DNA from: Protonemura montana
Taxonomy: Eukaryota > Arthropoda > Insecta > Plecoptera > Nemouridae
Direction of reading: 5' to 3'
Length of the DNA: 64,000 nt
Assembly (NCBI GenBank): GCA_947568835.1
Contig: OX387606.1
Location: 15,252,001-15,316,000 of the forward strand
The translations under genes and the position numbers were made by a program. Numbering within the stretch: the first letter of the stretch is position 1; the number at the start of each line of letters is the position of its first letter. Positions 40,001 through 51,232 of this stretch are shown here, piece by piece. The notes beneath the pieces were generated by a model. It was not told the origin of the DNA, did not search any database, and saw nothing but the letters and a program-made list of their open reading frames with translations.

Positions 40001-42036
40001 TCGCGCTTTGCTAAATAATAATAATTGCGTTGGAAAACAAGCTCAAGAGCATTCTCATAGCAGCCACTAAACACATAAATTATTGTAAAAATGTATCTCT
40101 GCACACATATACAATCTCATGCGAACCTTGAAATTTCACTCGCGGAAAAATGGAAAGTTTTTTTTTTTTCTCTCGGTTTTCTTGTTAAATAACGTAACTA
40201 CAATTTTACCCGCACTGTCGTGAAGAGCACGCGTAGAGAATGATACGCATTCACGTTTTCTAAAAAGTGATCTCGCGGCCAGTCCACAGCTGACATCCAG
40301 TTTCTGCGCATGCCAGTAACTGAGTAATGACCCGTCAAGAAGAATCACGTTCGTTCTGAGGAACCATACACAGAGTTTCATGCTTCCATCTAGTACCTAG
40401 ACAAGACAGCTTTCTTTCTAAAACGCCAGCACCGATCTTGTCTGACGTCTCCAATTATGATTCACTGCTGCCGCTGTGGGGAACGAGCACCTTAGAATTA
40501 ATTAACGACGCATCGCTACTCCGCGCGGCGTGCACTCCTCGCGAGATTAGATTGGCACCGTTCTGTCCGATCCGATGTGCGCGATTTACGACATCCCATT
40601 CCATTGTCGATGTCCACTTGGGCTGAGATAAATGACGTCTTCCGTTCGACATTGCCAGCTACAATTAATTAACAATATAGCTACCACACAGAACCCGGAA
40701 CTTGAGACCATACCGTAACGCGAAAAAACAGGGCTTGTGTTTATCTTTCTGTAAAGCTAGCAGTCTTTTGTAGATCGTTTTTGCTCGCATGGCCTGCTGC
40801 AGTAACTGTATTTTTCTTTGTTTATCTCACAAATTGTGTCTCCTTCATCGTACTTGCGGCGTTGCTTCGGGTTTCGCCTTTCGCACAGATTCATTGTTGG
40901 CTGTGGTTGAGTGGGAGATGATGGTTCTATTTTCGGCTAAAGACTGCTAATTATGTAGCTACTTCACAGGTCGGCCAGGGTCACCGTAATCAATGAAAGA
41001 GGTCACCGTAGGCTGATCCACAAACCAGGGGTTAAGTTCACCAGCAAATCACAAAGTGTTACCAGATTTTCAGGGGTTAACAACTGTACTCTCAGATATT
41101 TGGGGATTAATCTTGAAATTTGCTATGTTGATCAGGTCCGATGAGTTTCAAAACTGATAGAATTCTCTCTCTGCATTCAAAATCAGCTTTTGATGTTTAT
41201 ATTTTTTCTTTCGGTTTACTTGTTTACGTTATTATCCTCCTTATTTGTGATTTCTACTTAAAATGAGATACCAAGCAATGCATCTCGAGTTCCCACAGTT
41301 AAGTCACAGTTTGTTCAGGAGTATAGACATCTAGGTGTGAAGTAACATATTATTATTATTTTCCTTCATGTCTATTTGCTGCCGCCAGTGCTGGCCATAA
41401 GTAAGCTTTCTTCCCATGGTGTTACGTTGGAACCGATAATTACCTCTAGCTACTTTTAGAGCAAGGATACTAAAATCTATAATTGCCTTGTGTATTGCAC
41501 AAATGACTATAATTATACATGGCTTTTACGTGGTATTTCTTGGAGTGGACCTTCAGCTTCTCAATATTGTAAGTGCACACGTGAACTATGATGCAGGTGA
41601 TATGAACTTTTTCTTCAGTTTTTGCACTACTTCCTCGATCTCTGAATTATACATATCCTCTCACTTTGCATATACAAAAAATGCCGGGAATTTCATGTCA
41701 ACGCATTATTCAAAACAACGTCCACAATATTTCAAACTCGACCAACTCCTCTAATTTACAACGCATCTATGAAAACTAAATTGTCAGTCGCTTGAAAGAC
41801 TGTACAGCAACTTTAATCGACCTGTGTCATTGGCAAAACACCAGGCTTTCGATAAAATTTCCTATGAGCGAGAAAGCATGCTAACCGATATCCCGAGCTT
41901 CAAATGAACGCTAGACATGTTTATGGAAAGATGGAGACACGCCAATATTTTGCACACTGCAACGGAGGCGTTTTGGGTCAGTTTGGCGGTTGCCTACGCG
42001 ACGAGTGGCTGACATGGGCGTTTGTATGTGTTGCAG
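34034..42036. other. Second part of the 13.3 kb Shroom intron
   Basis: Apart from the candidate first exon at 36207-36325 I see no supported exon. An (AC)n run is present near 36953-36968. Open frames at 38709-39083 (minus) and 39142-39381 (plus) are AT-rich and without splice support. GC rises around 35570-35830 without a convincing exon. Confidence 0.5.
36207..36325 (+). CDS. shroom: Candidate alternative first coding exon of Shroom (short isoform 2, MGVSCT start)
   Basis: ATG in a near-ideal insect context (AAAACAATGGG) opens a 39-codon frame ending at donor CAACA followed by GTGAGT, with two bases carried. Spliced to 42037 this gives CA plus G (Gln) and continues STSKASYLAYKRE in frame, for about 572 residues. 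The start, MGVSCTKDMQ, fits the N-myristoylation pattern (Gly2, Thr6) with Cys5 next to it as a possible palmitoylation site. A WYHDCDDDHK stretch and a hydrophobic run IQIFVIFS follow. The exon could instead belong to no transcript; phase agreement alone is weak evidence. Confidence 0.35.
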
Positions 42037-42170
42037 GAGTACGTCAAAGGCGTCGTACCTCGCGTACAAGCGAGAGAGCCATCGGGAGACCAGTCTGCCT
42101 AACTTTGAGGGCAGCTACAAGAGGACAATGTCTCCCTCGGAGGTTGTTCTGGACAGTCATTCGCACTCAG
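42037..42170 (+). CDS. shroom: Shroom, exon encoding residues ~979-1024
   Basis: Acceptor TATGTGTTGCAG, donor CTCAG followed by GTGAGT. Encodes STSKASYLAYKRESHRETSL, PNFEGSYKRTMSPSE and VVLDSHSHS. It enters in phase 2, so it accepts the central exon (AT plus G gives Met) or either candidate internal first exon, and leaves in phase 1. It is the first exon common to all proposed isoforms. Confidence 0.85.
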
Positions 42171-42647
42171 GTGAGTTGATATCAAAGCTTCTGATACGAG
42201 CTTCTGTGGCACATCTAAAATAGTTGACAGGATATTTTCGCGCGTTACCTTCAAGTAACAGATATTTTTTAAGTGGGTTAGTTACCGATATAGCTCTACT
42301 ACAGTTTAAAATGGTAGTTAATTCTTAGTTAAGGCACGCGATTGGAGCGATGGAGGTCATGTAGTGTGATTGGTGACACAAGGAAATTTTAGGTGTCGAC
42401 TTTTAAAATATCTTCACACTTGTCAACAAGTGCAATACCGATTTTTTTCTTGTTACTGCTTTTATAGAAATGAAGTCATTTTGACATTTAGACCTTTAGC
42501 TGTTATCACTTGATCAGAATGTACAATAATGTCCCTCTACCAACCTTTGCCCTTTGGTCAGATGAGGCAGAAATTAAATCCCTTCTCTCTACATGTATCA
42601 ACTGCAAATGTTCTTTTTCTCATCACATTTGAATCAATTTGTTGCAG

Positions 42648-43280
42648 ATTGCGATCGCGTGACCGTAGCAAACTTCAGCCTGCCTGTGCCCGTTGCTGTC
42701 GAAAAACTAAGTCCTAGTCATAACAGTACCCATCAGCCGGTGATCAAAGATCGAAACATTATCATACCAACTGTGATCAACGATAGACAACCCGTGAAAC
42801 CTAACAATGACACCTTAATACAAAGAATGAGCATCGAAGACATTAAACAATTTATTAACGTAGAGACAGTGAGTGTGAATGTGAAAACACCATCACCGAC
42901 AGAAACTAGTGAGGAAGTCAATAAATTAAGTGATGAAATAATTAACTACGTGCCTGCCGTGCAAGCTAACGAGGTAGAGACACAATGTGATATGAGCACT
43001 TCTGAGTGCGAAAGTGACGTGGATTCCAGTGCGGTTGTTTTGGTGCCGTCAAGGCCTTCAGCACAGAGACCTCCTGTCCCAACAACCCTTGTATTGAATG
43101 CTGAACCGTTTGTGAGTTCGGCCACTAGCGACGCTGCGTCTCAGACTGAAAAGGAAGCCGTGACAGTTTCCCTTTCCTCGCCTGTCCGTCCAAAGCTCCA
43201 AGAGGAAATTGACTGCGAGCGGCTGTCGCTAGCGTTAGCTAACCAACTGCCGGCCACTGACAAGCTTCAAGGGATTTTAG
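42648..43280 (+). CDS. shroom: Shroom, acidic linker exon, residues ~1024-1235
   Basis: Acceptor CAATTTGTTGCAG, donor GATTTTAG followed by GTAATT. Encodes an acidic, Ser/Thr/Val-rich linker including TPSPTETSEEVNKLSDEIIN, TQCDMSTSECESDVDSS and RPSAQRPPVPTTL, ending in the amphipathic RLSLALANQLPATDKLQGIL. Codon use is more AT-rich than the neighbouring exons. Phase is 1 at both ends, so skipping it would keep the frame (633 bp). Confidence 0.82.
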
Positions 43281-43678
43281 GTAATTTTGTGAATATTTTT
43301 TTTAACCTAGTTCAATGTGTGCTTCTAATTTCTCATTGGACAAGAGATTATTAACAGTTCAAAGTTCAAGCAAGATTAATTATACAACTGAATAATAGTA
43401 AATCAAAATCATGCTAAGAATGTATTTAGTTGCTGATTCAGATCTATTGCAAGGAAGGAACAAACTGGCCACAATATAATCACCATCTTAAATGTTCTAT
43501 TGAAGAGGTGCTGGTAATTAGCGTTTTTGGAATATCACAAAAGATTCCACCTTCCTTCAGTAGCTTTGGGAAAAGACCACTTAGAGAAAACAAGTAACAC
43601 AATTTAAATTTGATCCAAAACCTACTTCACCACAACTGCACTTCATTTAGCACTAACCTCACCATCTTGTTTCTGCAG

Positions 43679-43977
43679 TTCCAGCCGTTGACCTGAAGAG
43701 GCCCGCGGATTACGTTGCAGGACTGTTCCGCATGGATATCAGCCAGCGCCCTCGAGGCCATAGCATTACGAGCCCCACTCGACCTGACATGCCACTTGCC
43801 GAAGATGCTCCCAAGAAGGACCCGAGTCCACTGCCGGCAGTTCCCCTACCCGCCAGCTCTGTCTACTTCACCACCTCGGAGTCCAAGGCCAAGTTCCTCG
43901 CACGCTTCAGTACTGACATGGGACAGACCGAGCAGCTCACTGGGCTGCGAGACAACAAGGACTTGCATCGGAAGAAA
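43679..43977 (+). CDS. shroom: Shroom, start of the ASD2 domain, residues ~1235-1334
   Basis: Acceptor TTGTTTCTGCAG, donor AAGAAA followed by GTGAGT. VDLKRPADYVAGLFRMDISQ resembles the DYxxGLF lead-in to ASD2 of Shroom proteins. After a Pro-rich stretch (PSPLPAVPLPASSVYFTTSE) the helix-forming AKFLARFSTDMGQTEQL begins the coiled-coil part. ASD2 is the antiparallel coiled-coil module that binds the Rho kinase coiled coil and is needed for apical constriction. Confidence 0.9.
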
Positions 43978-44349
43978 GTGAGTGTGGCGGTAATGTAGGG
44001 GATCTTATGATTAAGATAGGGATCTGAGAATCCAATAGCCAGAATTTTCAAACCTATGCATTTATTTAGAGCCAGGTGGCATTAACAGAAAAGTCACAGT
44101 AGTTATATGTCAAGTTTGTAATACAAATCAATAACACAGATTTCATCAAATAAGGTGACGTAGTTGAGTTTTAGATTTTAATTTGCAGAAAGAAGGAAAG
44201 AGGGTACACAACTTGCCAAACTGGGTAAATCAAGCCACGATAGAAATTAAACTTACCTAAAAATGTCACTTTTAGTCTTATACTGATGCTATGAGTGGCC
44301 CAAAGCAATGAGAGGACGTTGTTTGTAACTGCCATGTGTTTTGTGCCAG

Positions 44350-44616
44350 GAGGAACTGATGTCTCGACTGGACAGCAAGCTGATCGTCCTGCGAGCTGAG
44401 CACTTGGAATTGTCTGAAGAGTCTCGAGTCAACGAGCAGCTCGGAGAGTCGGTTGCAGCTCGAGTCTCGTTCCTGGCGCGGCCACATGAAGCTGCCAAGT
44501 TCAGACTACACGTCGAAGAGGTCGGCAAGATCACCAGCCTCCTGCTCGGTCTCTCAGGGCGGCTGGCACGCGTCGAGAATGCTCTCATCGGTCTGCCGGA
44601 GCAGCACTCCGAGAAG
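44350..44616 (+). CDS. shroom: Shroom ASD2 domain, central helix, residues ~1335-1423
   Basis: Acceptor TTTTGTGCCAG, donor GAGAAG followed by GTGATT. A continuous helical heptad pattern runs through EELMSRLDSKLIVLRAEHLE, VNEQLGESVAARVSF and KFRLHVEEVGKITSLLLGLS to RLARVENAL. This is the heart of the ASD2 coiled coil. Phase 0 at both ends. Confidence 0.93.
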
Positions 44617-45090
44617 GTGATTACTTGGTCATTGATTATCGGCCTCCAAGATTTGTGTCTCAGCTGTGAGAAGGTCATGTGAATTTTCCTCTTAAACCAG
44701 GCATAGTCGTAAATTTTGGTTGGTACTCCTTGGCATTACTAGCATTAATAGTGGCATTACAAAATAAACTTTCTTCAACGTAGACTTTAAAAATATGTGC
44801 CTGAAATTTTTGTTATACTTATAAAGTTATAAGTTATAGGTTATTTGAGATGGCAGAACTGGCTCATGGTGTTTCAATACTTATAAATTGATCCATGAGC
44901 CATGTCTTTCAATCCAGACATTTTTTAAAACATTGTTGACAAAATAATAAAAACAAACTGCAAATTGTAAGCGTTTACAAAAATACATTCAGCAGCTTGT
45001 TTTCAACGCAAAGACGTCAAAATTCATTGACGTCTTGCATATGCCTGCAACTTACACAGTTCTAACTTTTATTCTTTATGTTTGTTCCAG

Positions 45091-45357
45091 AAAATCCTAG
45101 AGAGTAAACGGGACAAACTAAAGGACCAACTGGAAGAAGCCAAGAAGCTGAAAGAGAACATAGATCGCCGCAGTGTTTTCGTGTCGAACATTCTAAATAA
45201 GTACTTCAACTTTGAAGAATATGCCGACTATGATCACTTTATCAATATGAAGTCAAAACTGATTATTGATTCCCGAGAAATCGCCGATAAAATCAAGTTA
45301 GGTGAAGAGCAGTTATTGGCTTTAAAAGATACTCTTTCTTCTAGCGACGGAAGCTGA
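45091..45357 (+). CDS. shroom: Shroom ASD2 domain, terminal exon, residues ~1424-1511
   Basis: Acceptor TGTTTGTTCCAG; the stop TGA is at 45355-45357. The sequence ILESKRDKLKDQLEEAKKLK, then FVSNILNKYFNFEEYADYDH, then IADKIKLGEEQLLALKDTL is the most diagnostic part of ASD2, with the ADYxHF and DKIKLGEEQL signatures. Together with the two preceding exons it makes the gene call firm. The three ASD2 exons are shared by all isoforms. Confidence 0.96.
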   Translation, partial: KILESKRDKLKDQLEEAKKLKENIDRRSVFVSNILNKYFNFEEYADYDHFINMKSKLIIDSREIADKIKLGEEQLLALKDTLSSSDGS

Positions 45358-46234
45358 AATTTTGTATGTAAAAGTCGCCTTCTAAATAGCATTATATATT
45401 TTTCATCCTTCTTGATAACTGTTTAATGGATTGAGTCCATTATTCTTGGGTGCCTAGTCTTTAAATATATTACTCAAATCAATCTCTATTCCTCTGCTTG
45501 TGGCATTGCCCAGACCATGTAGCTAAGAATATAATGTGCTAAATATTCTTTTGTGGTCAGAATACAACATTTTGCAGTTATCTGTTGTAACTACTGTAAG
45601 CTTCTTGCAATATAGATAGGTAGATCTGAAGATCATGCCAAGACAATGACTAACTTTAGCTCTTTTTCGAGCTAGCTTTGGCTCATGCGGCTCACTTTGC
45701 TAGATGCTACCGACTTTTTGTCTCAGATAAAATACTCGGCATGCAAGAAAAGCTATGTAAAAAGCTTTATTGTTTTTATATCATCAAATATATCATGAAA
45801 AATAACATCTAACTATTTGACTGTAATGTATTGGTCCAACTATGCTCGCCCTGAGCATTGTTTGGTCACCAGTAATGGTCTAAAAGTATAATGAATTCAA
45901 TTTCTTATTATGTAGCAGCTTGCAAAATACAACATTGGAAATGTAGTATGCACAAGAAAATCTACTGCTTTATCTCCCCTGCCTAATCCTAACTGCATTT
46001 TGCAAACTTCCTGCTCTGTACCAGTGGTAAAATAAGAAAGTTAATTTTACCTACTTCAGCGTCTCCATGGCTACCAAAAATTAACTCTTTACCTCTTATC
46101 TCATATGTTATCTCATTAGTAAGTTGGCAAAAGAATGCTTGAAGTGTGCTTGAAATGCTTGTTGTTGAGCATCTCAGTGACGTTATTAGCTTATTAGCAT
46201 TTTTTTGAAGTTGTAACATTTTTTATTTGGATAC
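45358..46234 (+). other. Presumed Shroom 3'UTR and downstream flank
   Basis: AT-rich sequence directly after the Shroom stop. I found no exact AATAAA here; AT-rich variants such as AATATA near 45528 could serve, so the 3' end of the transcript is not placed. No other gene seen. Confidence 0.45.
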
Positions 46235-46695
46235 AGAGGGCAGGTTAATCGACAGTACATAGCCAGTGGGTATTATCTGGTCGAAAATTCAACGAGTCGA
46301 AAAAATTAACTGGTCGAAAATTCAACCGATAAAAAAGCTGTGTCAATTTAAAAGCCTTCAAAACTAAAATTTGCACGAGAAAAGAAAGGGGCCACCGTAT
46401 TTTTTCAAATAATATCAAGATAAAAAATGTTCGTTCAAGAAAGAAAGAAAAAATTGCAAGCAGCAAAAAATTCTCAAAAGTCCCAATCTCCCATACGAGC
46501 CAATGTTAAAGAACATATCCAAATTTGAAAGTTTCGACTAGTTTTATTTTCGGACAGTCAACTGGTCGAAACTTTGAAATCCGGCTATGACCTCTTTAAC
46601 ACTGGCTCTTCTGGAAGATTGGGGCTTTGAAGAATTTTCAGAGTGTGTAATGAAACTGACCGAAAATTCGACTGGTCACATATTCGACCCTCTGC
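46235..46695. repeat. Possible decayed DNA-transposon relic with GGTCGAAAATTC motifs
   Basis: The left end (CAGAGGGCAGGTTAATCG) and right end (ATTCGACCCTCTG) form short imperfect inverted repeats. TGGTCGAAAATTC-type motifs recur in both orientations between them (near 46279, 46312, 46560 and 46659). I find no matching target duplication, so this is a weak call. Confidence 0.35.
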
Positions 46696-46796
46696 GCTTG
46701 AAGCGACAATTTAGCTGCCCGGCCACTTATCGATAACTGGTTACATTATCGTAACCAGTTATCGATAATACCAGTTACAGTATTTCGATTATACCT

Positions 46797-47290
46797 TTCT
46801 CACGAGCGCGTCGTTGACGTCACTGCTACCTGTCAGAAAATCTGGAACTATACAATTTTTCCCACCTTTTGCAAACCATGGCCTTGAACAGCAGCGTGGC
46901 AAGGACGCTAACGCCACCTGGTAGCCAGCCTGGAACTGAACCTTCTGGAACTGGAAAAATTGAACTAAACTGGAAAAATGATTGAATTAATTTTGATGCT
47001 ATGAAGAATGATTGGTATAATAAAAAAAAAAAAAAGTCGTTCACGATTGGGGTCGAACGCAGCTGCCTGTGTAGTTGAGCCGGTCGCCCTATCCACACGA
47101 CCACTGGGGTGGCTGCAACTTTAAAGTGAAACATAAACTACTAAATTTATACGAAAGCGGATAACTCCGGGCGAAGATTCCAATCAAATGTCGACCACTG
47201 CATCAGTGAGTTTCAATCAAAAATTATTTCGAAGACACCAATGTACCCCAGCTTTAATATTGTCCATCGTCGTAATTCCTGTAAATCATT
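46797..47290 (-). repeat. tRNA-like interspersed repeat, copy 1
   Basis: On the minus strand a tRNA-like block (about 47035-47112) has TGGTCGTGTGGATAGG in A-box position and GCGTTCGACCCCAATC as B box, followed by a T run. The flanks on both sides match 48036-48495 (for example the shared CGCCACCTGGTAGCCAG and CAATCAAAAATTATTTCG), so the unit is a repeat and not a lone tRNA. Probably a SINE or a composite that took one in. Ends are approximate. Confidence 0.65.
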
Positions 47291-47299
47291 TAATTCATT

Positions 47300-48030
47300 C
47301 AAGATGATGTAGCTTATTAGCTGGTTCAGGTCAATACAATTTAAAATTTTCCCTTGCTGCATGGTCGTTAAACGGAACACTGTTAGCCTTTTCTCATTTG
47401 TCACACCAAGTCCTTTTTCCTTCCAAAAAAAAACTTATTTGTTGAGATGAGAACCCGGATTTTTGGCGTTTAAAGCTGACGCTTCAGCTGCCCGGTCACG
47501 ATACAATAAATGTGCTCACCTGTTTTTTTTTTGGTGCCTATAAATTGCTACTCGATAATGCAAGCATACGATAGCTGAGCGAGTAGTATCCGGTTACCGA
47601 CCGATGTCCAATATTTATTGATCAAGTTCGTTTGATACCCAACAGGTTGCGCTGACGACCACACCGTGAGTTAGCTCGACTGCTGGTTCGGTGATACTTG
47701 TTATAAGACCAGGGGACGCGTGACCAACTGATGACACCGGCTGGCGCTCTACCAGTCGGGCACTGCCGTCTTGCTCTATCACGGTGGAGCCTGACAAATG
47801 GTGGAAGCTTTTTTTTTATGGGGTGGCCGAAAGCAACTCCTTCCCCTCGCTGGAGGCAGGATCCAGTTTAGGTGCGGAGCTTCCTATCTCTCATTGAGTA
47901 TTGGCATTGTTTGCTGCATACTCTAATGAGCTACGTCTCTGTCACTATGTGACCGAGTCCTCGCATACGTCGTTGGCTGAGTGCCTGCGGCTTATCACCT
48001 CAGGTCATGCAAGTTATTCAATTATACATA
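47300..48030. other. Repeat-like spacer, unassigned
   Basis: Spacer between the two tRNA-like repeats. The stretch 47590-47870 is GC-richer than its surroundings, ends near a T run, and reads like repeat-derived sequence, but I found no second copy in the window. No gene supported. Confidence 0.35.
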
Positions 48031-48035
48031 TCTTG

Positions 48036-48495
48036 CCAGTACGTCGTTGGCATTACTGCCACCTGTCGGAACTTTTGAAACTAAAAATGTATTCCCAATT
48101 GCAACCCATGACCCTGAATAGCAGCGTGTCATGAACGCCAACGCCACCTGGTAGCCAGGCCTGAACTGAACTTTCTGGAACTGGAAAAATGATTCGAATT
48201 AATTTCGGTGCTTTGAGGAATGAATGGTATAATTAAAAACAAAAAATATCACCGACAACGAGGATCGAACGCAGGCCCCTCCGCAGAAGATTCGGCCACC
48301 TTATTCCCTCGACCAGTGAAACAGTTACAAACGTATTTGGTTTTTTGTGATACATAAACTATTAAACTGAGTCAAAAGCGGATAACTTTGGGCGGAAATA
48401 CCGTTCAAATATTGCCCACTGCATCAATGAGCTGCAATCAAAAATTATTTCGGCAACATGTCCCCTGTCTCAATATGGTCCATCACCGTAAAACA
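48036..48495 (-). repeat. tRNA-like interspersed repeat, copy 2
   Basis: Same order of segments as 46797-47290: ACGCCACCTGGTAGCCAG, ACTGGAAAAATGATT, then the tRNA-like block (minus strand TGGTCGAGGGAATAAGG and GCGTTCGATCCTCG), then GGATAACTTTGGGCGG and CAATCAAAAATTATTTCGG. The copies have clearly diverged. A third, partial relative may start near 48735 (GCGCTACCTGTTGGCAGAAT). Confidence 0.65.
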
Positions 48496-48734
48496 TCGAA
48501 ACTATTTTCGGAGTGTTGTCGTTTACTCATACTGGATCTTTCGCCATGGATGAACAAACTACCACACAATACAACAATGCGCCCAAATCATGTGGAATCC
48601 GCAACGGAATTCGAATATGTCGACGTTGCCGCACATGGCCTCGACCGCATGAATCAAATCGCCGCCGGGCGTCAAGACATCACACAGGAATATTGGATTG
48701 GGTTGTAGTGTTTTAGTTTGATATTTTTGTTGCA

Positions 48735-48870
48735 ATTAGCGCTACCTGTTGGCAGAATCTGGCATTCACTCTGGATCTTAGTTCAATGTTTAGATACCAG
48801 AGCAACTCGAGCATGACACCGCCAAAATGCTACCGGGTCGAGATTTGAATCGAGTCAAAAGAAAAAAAAA
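48735..48870. repeat. Possible partial third copy of the tRNA-like repeat
   Basis: Starts like the other copies (CTACCTGTTGGCAGAATCTGG) and ends near GGGTCGAGATTTGAATCGAG followed by an A-rich run. Similarity beyond the first 30 bases is weak. Confidence 0.3.
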
Positions 48871-49580
48871 TAACTCTCAAAAACTTTCACGAATTCCATC
48901 ATGAAACTTTCAGATAAGCTCAACCAGTTCTTTGGTGATGTTTCGTTCCATTTTCGATAAGCTAAAATTAGTGTAAATTGTTTTTCTTTACAATTTATGG
49001 GTTGTTGTACATTAAGGGTAGTTTTTATATTTTAATGTGTTTTTTTTTTCAATTTTACCTTAGTATCTAAATTTGCTCAGCCTTCTATTAATGTTTTTTA
49101 TTTTTTCGGACTGCTACTGCGCATGAACGGTGAGGAACAAAAGTTTGAAAAGATTAGTGAAAGTCTGCTCTAAGCCTACTTTATGCGTAAGCATACATTT
49201 ATTTCACTTAAAAGTTGGTCAGGTTTAATAATGTGTTGATTTTGTGTGGACTATCCCATATACGCGTAACTACATGTAAAAACATGCGATTTTTTTCACA
49301 CTGCGATACCTTTTAATTTTTATCTAAACATTCCCTCACTGTTCCACTCTGAAACTTTCACAAAATGAAGTTTATACTTCTACACTTTTCTATAGTAGTT
49401 TATACTACTATCAAATCGATTTTTCTAAAGAAAGTCAAAATACCACTTTCAAGATAATAGGGGAAAAAACATAAAAAGGGGGAAGGGGGATTTTAATTTT
49501 TTTAATTAAAGAAATTTATGTTTTATAAAAACAATATTTCAATTACTTTTAACAAAAACTATGTTGTTTTTCTTTTTTCC
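48871..49580. other. AT-rich spacer, nothing supported
   Basis: AT-rich sequence with T and A runs and a purine-rich patch (GGGGGAAGGGGGA) near 49479-49491. No exon, RNA or clear repeat. Confidence 0.5.
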
Positions 49581-49795
49581 AACGTTTTCTTAACTTATAC
49601 AGGTTACTTACCATGGAAGAAGTAACCGGTATAAGTTACGAAACGTTGGGATATTTAGTTGTTCTTTATTTAGTTGTTCTTCAAATAGTTCAAATTCAAA
49701 TTGTTCTTCAAATAGAGTTCAAATAGTTTTTGTTAAAACTAGCGCTAAGATTAAATCAAGTAGACACGAGTCTAAAAACAATCAACATTTTAATA
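49581..49795 (+). mobile_element. Foldback with hammerhead-like core (Penelope-like or retrozyme relic)
   Basis: An inverted repeat of about 33-bp arms (CCAACGTTTTCTTAACTTAT and its partner ending ACGAAACGTTGG at 49648) surrounds ACCATGG. The right arm holds a hammerhead-like order: GGAAGA, stem GTAAC/GTTAC, then GAAAC. The following stretch (49705-49790, with ACTAGCGCTAAGATTAAATC and GAGTCTAAAAAC) is the reverse complement of the left part of the foldback insert at 55012-55179, so both belong to one repeat family. Confidence 0.5.
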
Positions 49796-49980
49796 CCTTT
49801 CGATTAAATTTTTTTTTCATTAATCTTTCTTAACTACAGCAGACGCAATTTGGAAAAGAAAAGCTGAGCGTGCACCCCAAAATTCAGTAGGTACCGTCCT
49901 GCCGTTTTGGGAACCGTACCGGGCGAATTATTTGACTCGGAGGCAAACATAAAAATATGTCAACAATAGATTATTATTAT

Positions 49981-50334
49981 TTGTGGTGTTTAACGACGCA
50001 CTGTTTTGACAACTGGCCCTGCGGCACTGGTCTAATGGCGTCGGTGAATGAGTGGATGATGATGAGGATAATGATGAACCTAACCTAGCCTAGAAGGGAG
50101 GAGGGGAAACCCGGTGCCGGCACGTAGCCTACTCCTGTCGAAAAGCACCAAGGGGACCACCGGCTTCACGTCCCTTCCGAAGGACGGTACAACTCGAACA
50201 GCAGGATTCCTCCACAAATCCATGCTGTCGAGAGGTTGATAAGCAAGGCGAATGAAGTTGCTGTACTAACTTTCATCCCTCCAACCTCTCTCCCGAACAG
50301 AACTGGTCATGTGTATGATGGTCACCCATCCAAT
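49981..50334 (-). mobile_element. 5S-rRNA-derived SINE, copy B (head truncated)
   Basis: The reverse complement matches copy A from TTGGATGGGTGACC through the body (CTGTTCGGGAGAGAGGTTGG, CGGTACAACTCGAACAGCAG in plus orientation) to the tail GTGTTTAACGACGCACTG. It stops inside the 5S box C, so the first part of the 5S head is missing, as expected of 5'-truncated retroposition. A run of ATTATT precedes the tail end. Confidence 0.8.
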
Positions 50335-50681
50335 ATGGTCATGATATGGCGATGATGTGGTCATAATCGCACCAAGTTTGGTAGATTTCTAAGAGGTGAC
50401 GGTACATTTTTCAAAAAATTTGTTGAATTGATATGGAATGACCCACAAGCTCTCCTGTTTTCAGTCCGCTGGAGAAGCAGCCTTGTTCTACCGACCATAG
50501 TTAGGGAAGGATATTTTTAGTAATCTTCGAACTGATCGCGATCTTTTGTGTATTTCACGATCTTTTTATTCGATCGCAATCGGATTTTCCACGATCTTTT
50601 TAAAAATATCGCTTTTGAACTTTTGACGTGACTACGTCTTAAAGCGCATTATATAGGGAGGCATGTACGGATTTGCTCTCC
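50335..50681. other. Spacer with CGATCTTT motifs
   Basis: Several GATCTTTT/CGATCTTT motifs occur within about 100 bp around 50530-50610, and related ones lie near 51640-51700. They may be ends of a repeat, but I could not fix borders. Confidence 0.3.
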
Positions 50682-51232
50682 AAAATGGCACATGTGTAAC
50701 AAGCCCTACAGCCTACAGGAAACAAAGGACAGAATGCAACTTATTATCATTCAATAGTTCAGACATTTCACTAAAAGTACTTTTTTTTATTTTCGATAAA
50801 ATAAATATTGGAGGCGTTAGAGGGGTTGTCGTTTTTAATGCTCTCCATAAGACCAATGTTAAATTACGCAAAATGGCAAATGTGTAACAAGCCCTAAAGA
50901 CTACAGGAAACAAAGGACAGAGTGCGACTAATTATCATTCAATAGTTCAGACAATTCTCTATAAGTACTTTTTTTTTATTTTCGATAAAATAAATATTGG
51001 AGGCGTTAGAGGGGTTGGCGTTTTTAATGCTCTCCATAAGACCAATGTTAAATTACGCAAAATGGCAAATGTGTAACAACCCCTACAGCCTACAGGAAAC
51101 AAAGGACAGAATGCAATTTATTATCATTCAATAGTTCAGACAATTCTCTAAAAGTACATTTTTTTTATTTTCGATAAACTAAATATTGGAGGCGTGAGAG
51201 GAGGCGGCGTTTTTAGCACTCGTCATTAGACT
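50682..51232 (+). repeat. Three tandem copies of a ~188-bp unit
   Basis: Units begin with AAAATGGCA at 50682, 50870 and 51059, a spacing of 188 and 189 bp. Each holds ACAGGAAACAAAGGACAGA, ATTATCATTCAATAGTTCAG, a T-run, TTTTCGATAAA and TAAATATTGGAGGCG. The third copy diverges after GGAGGCGTGAGAGG. Copies are highly similar, so the amplification is young or homogenised. Confidence 0.9.
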
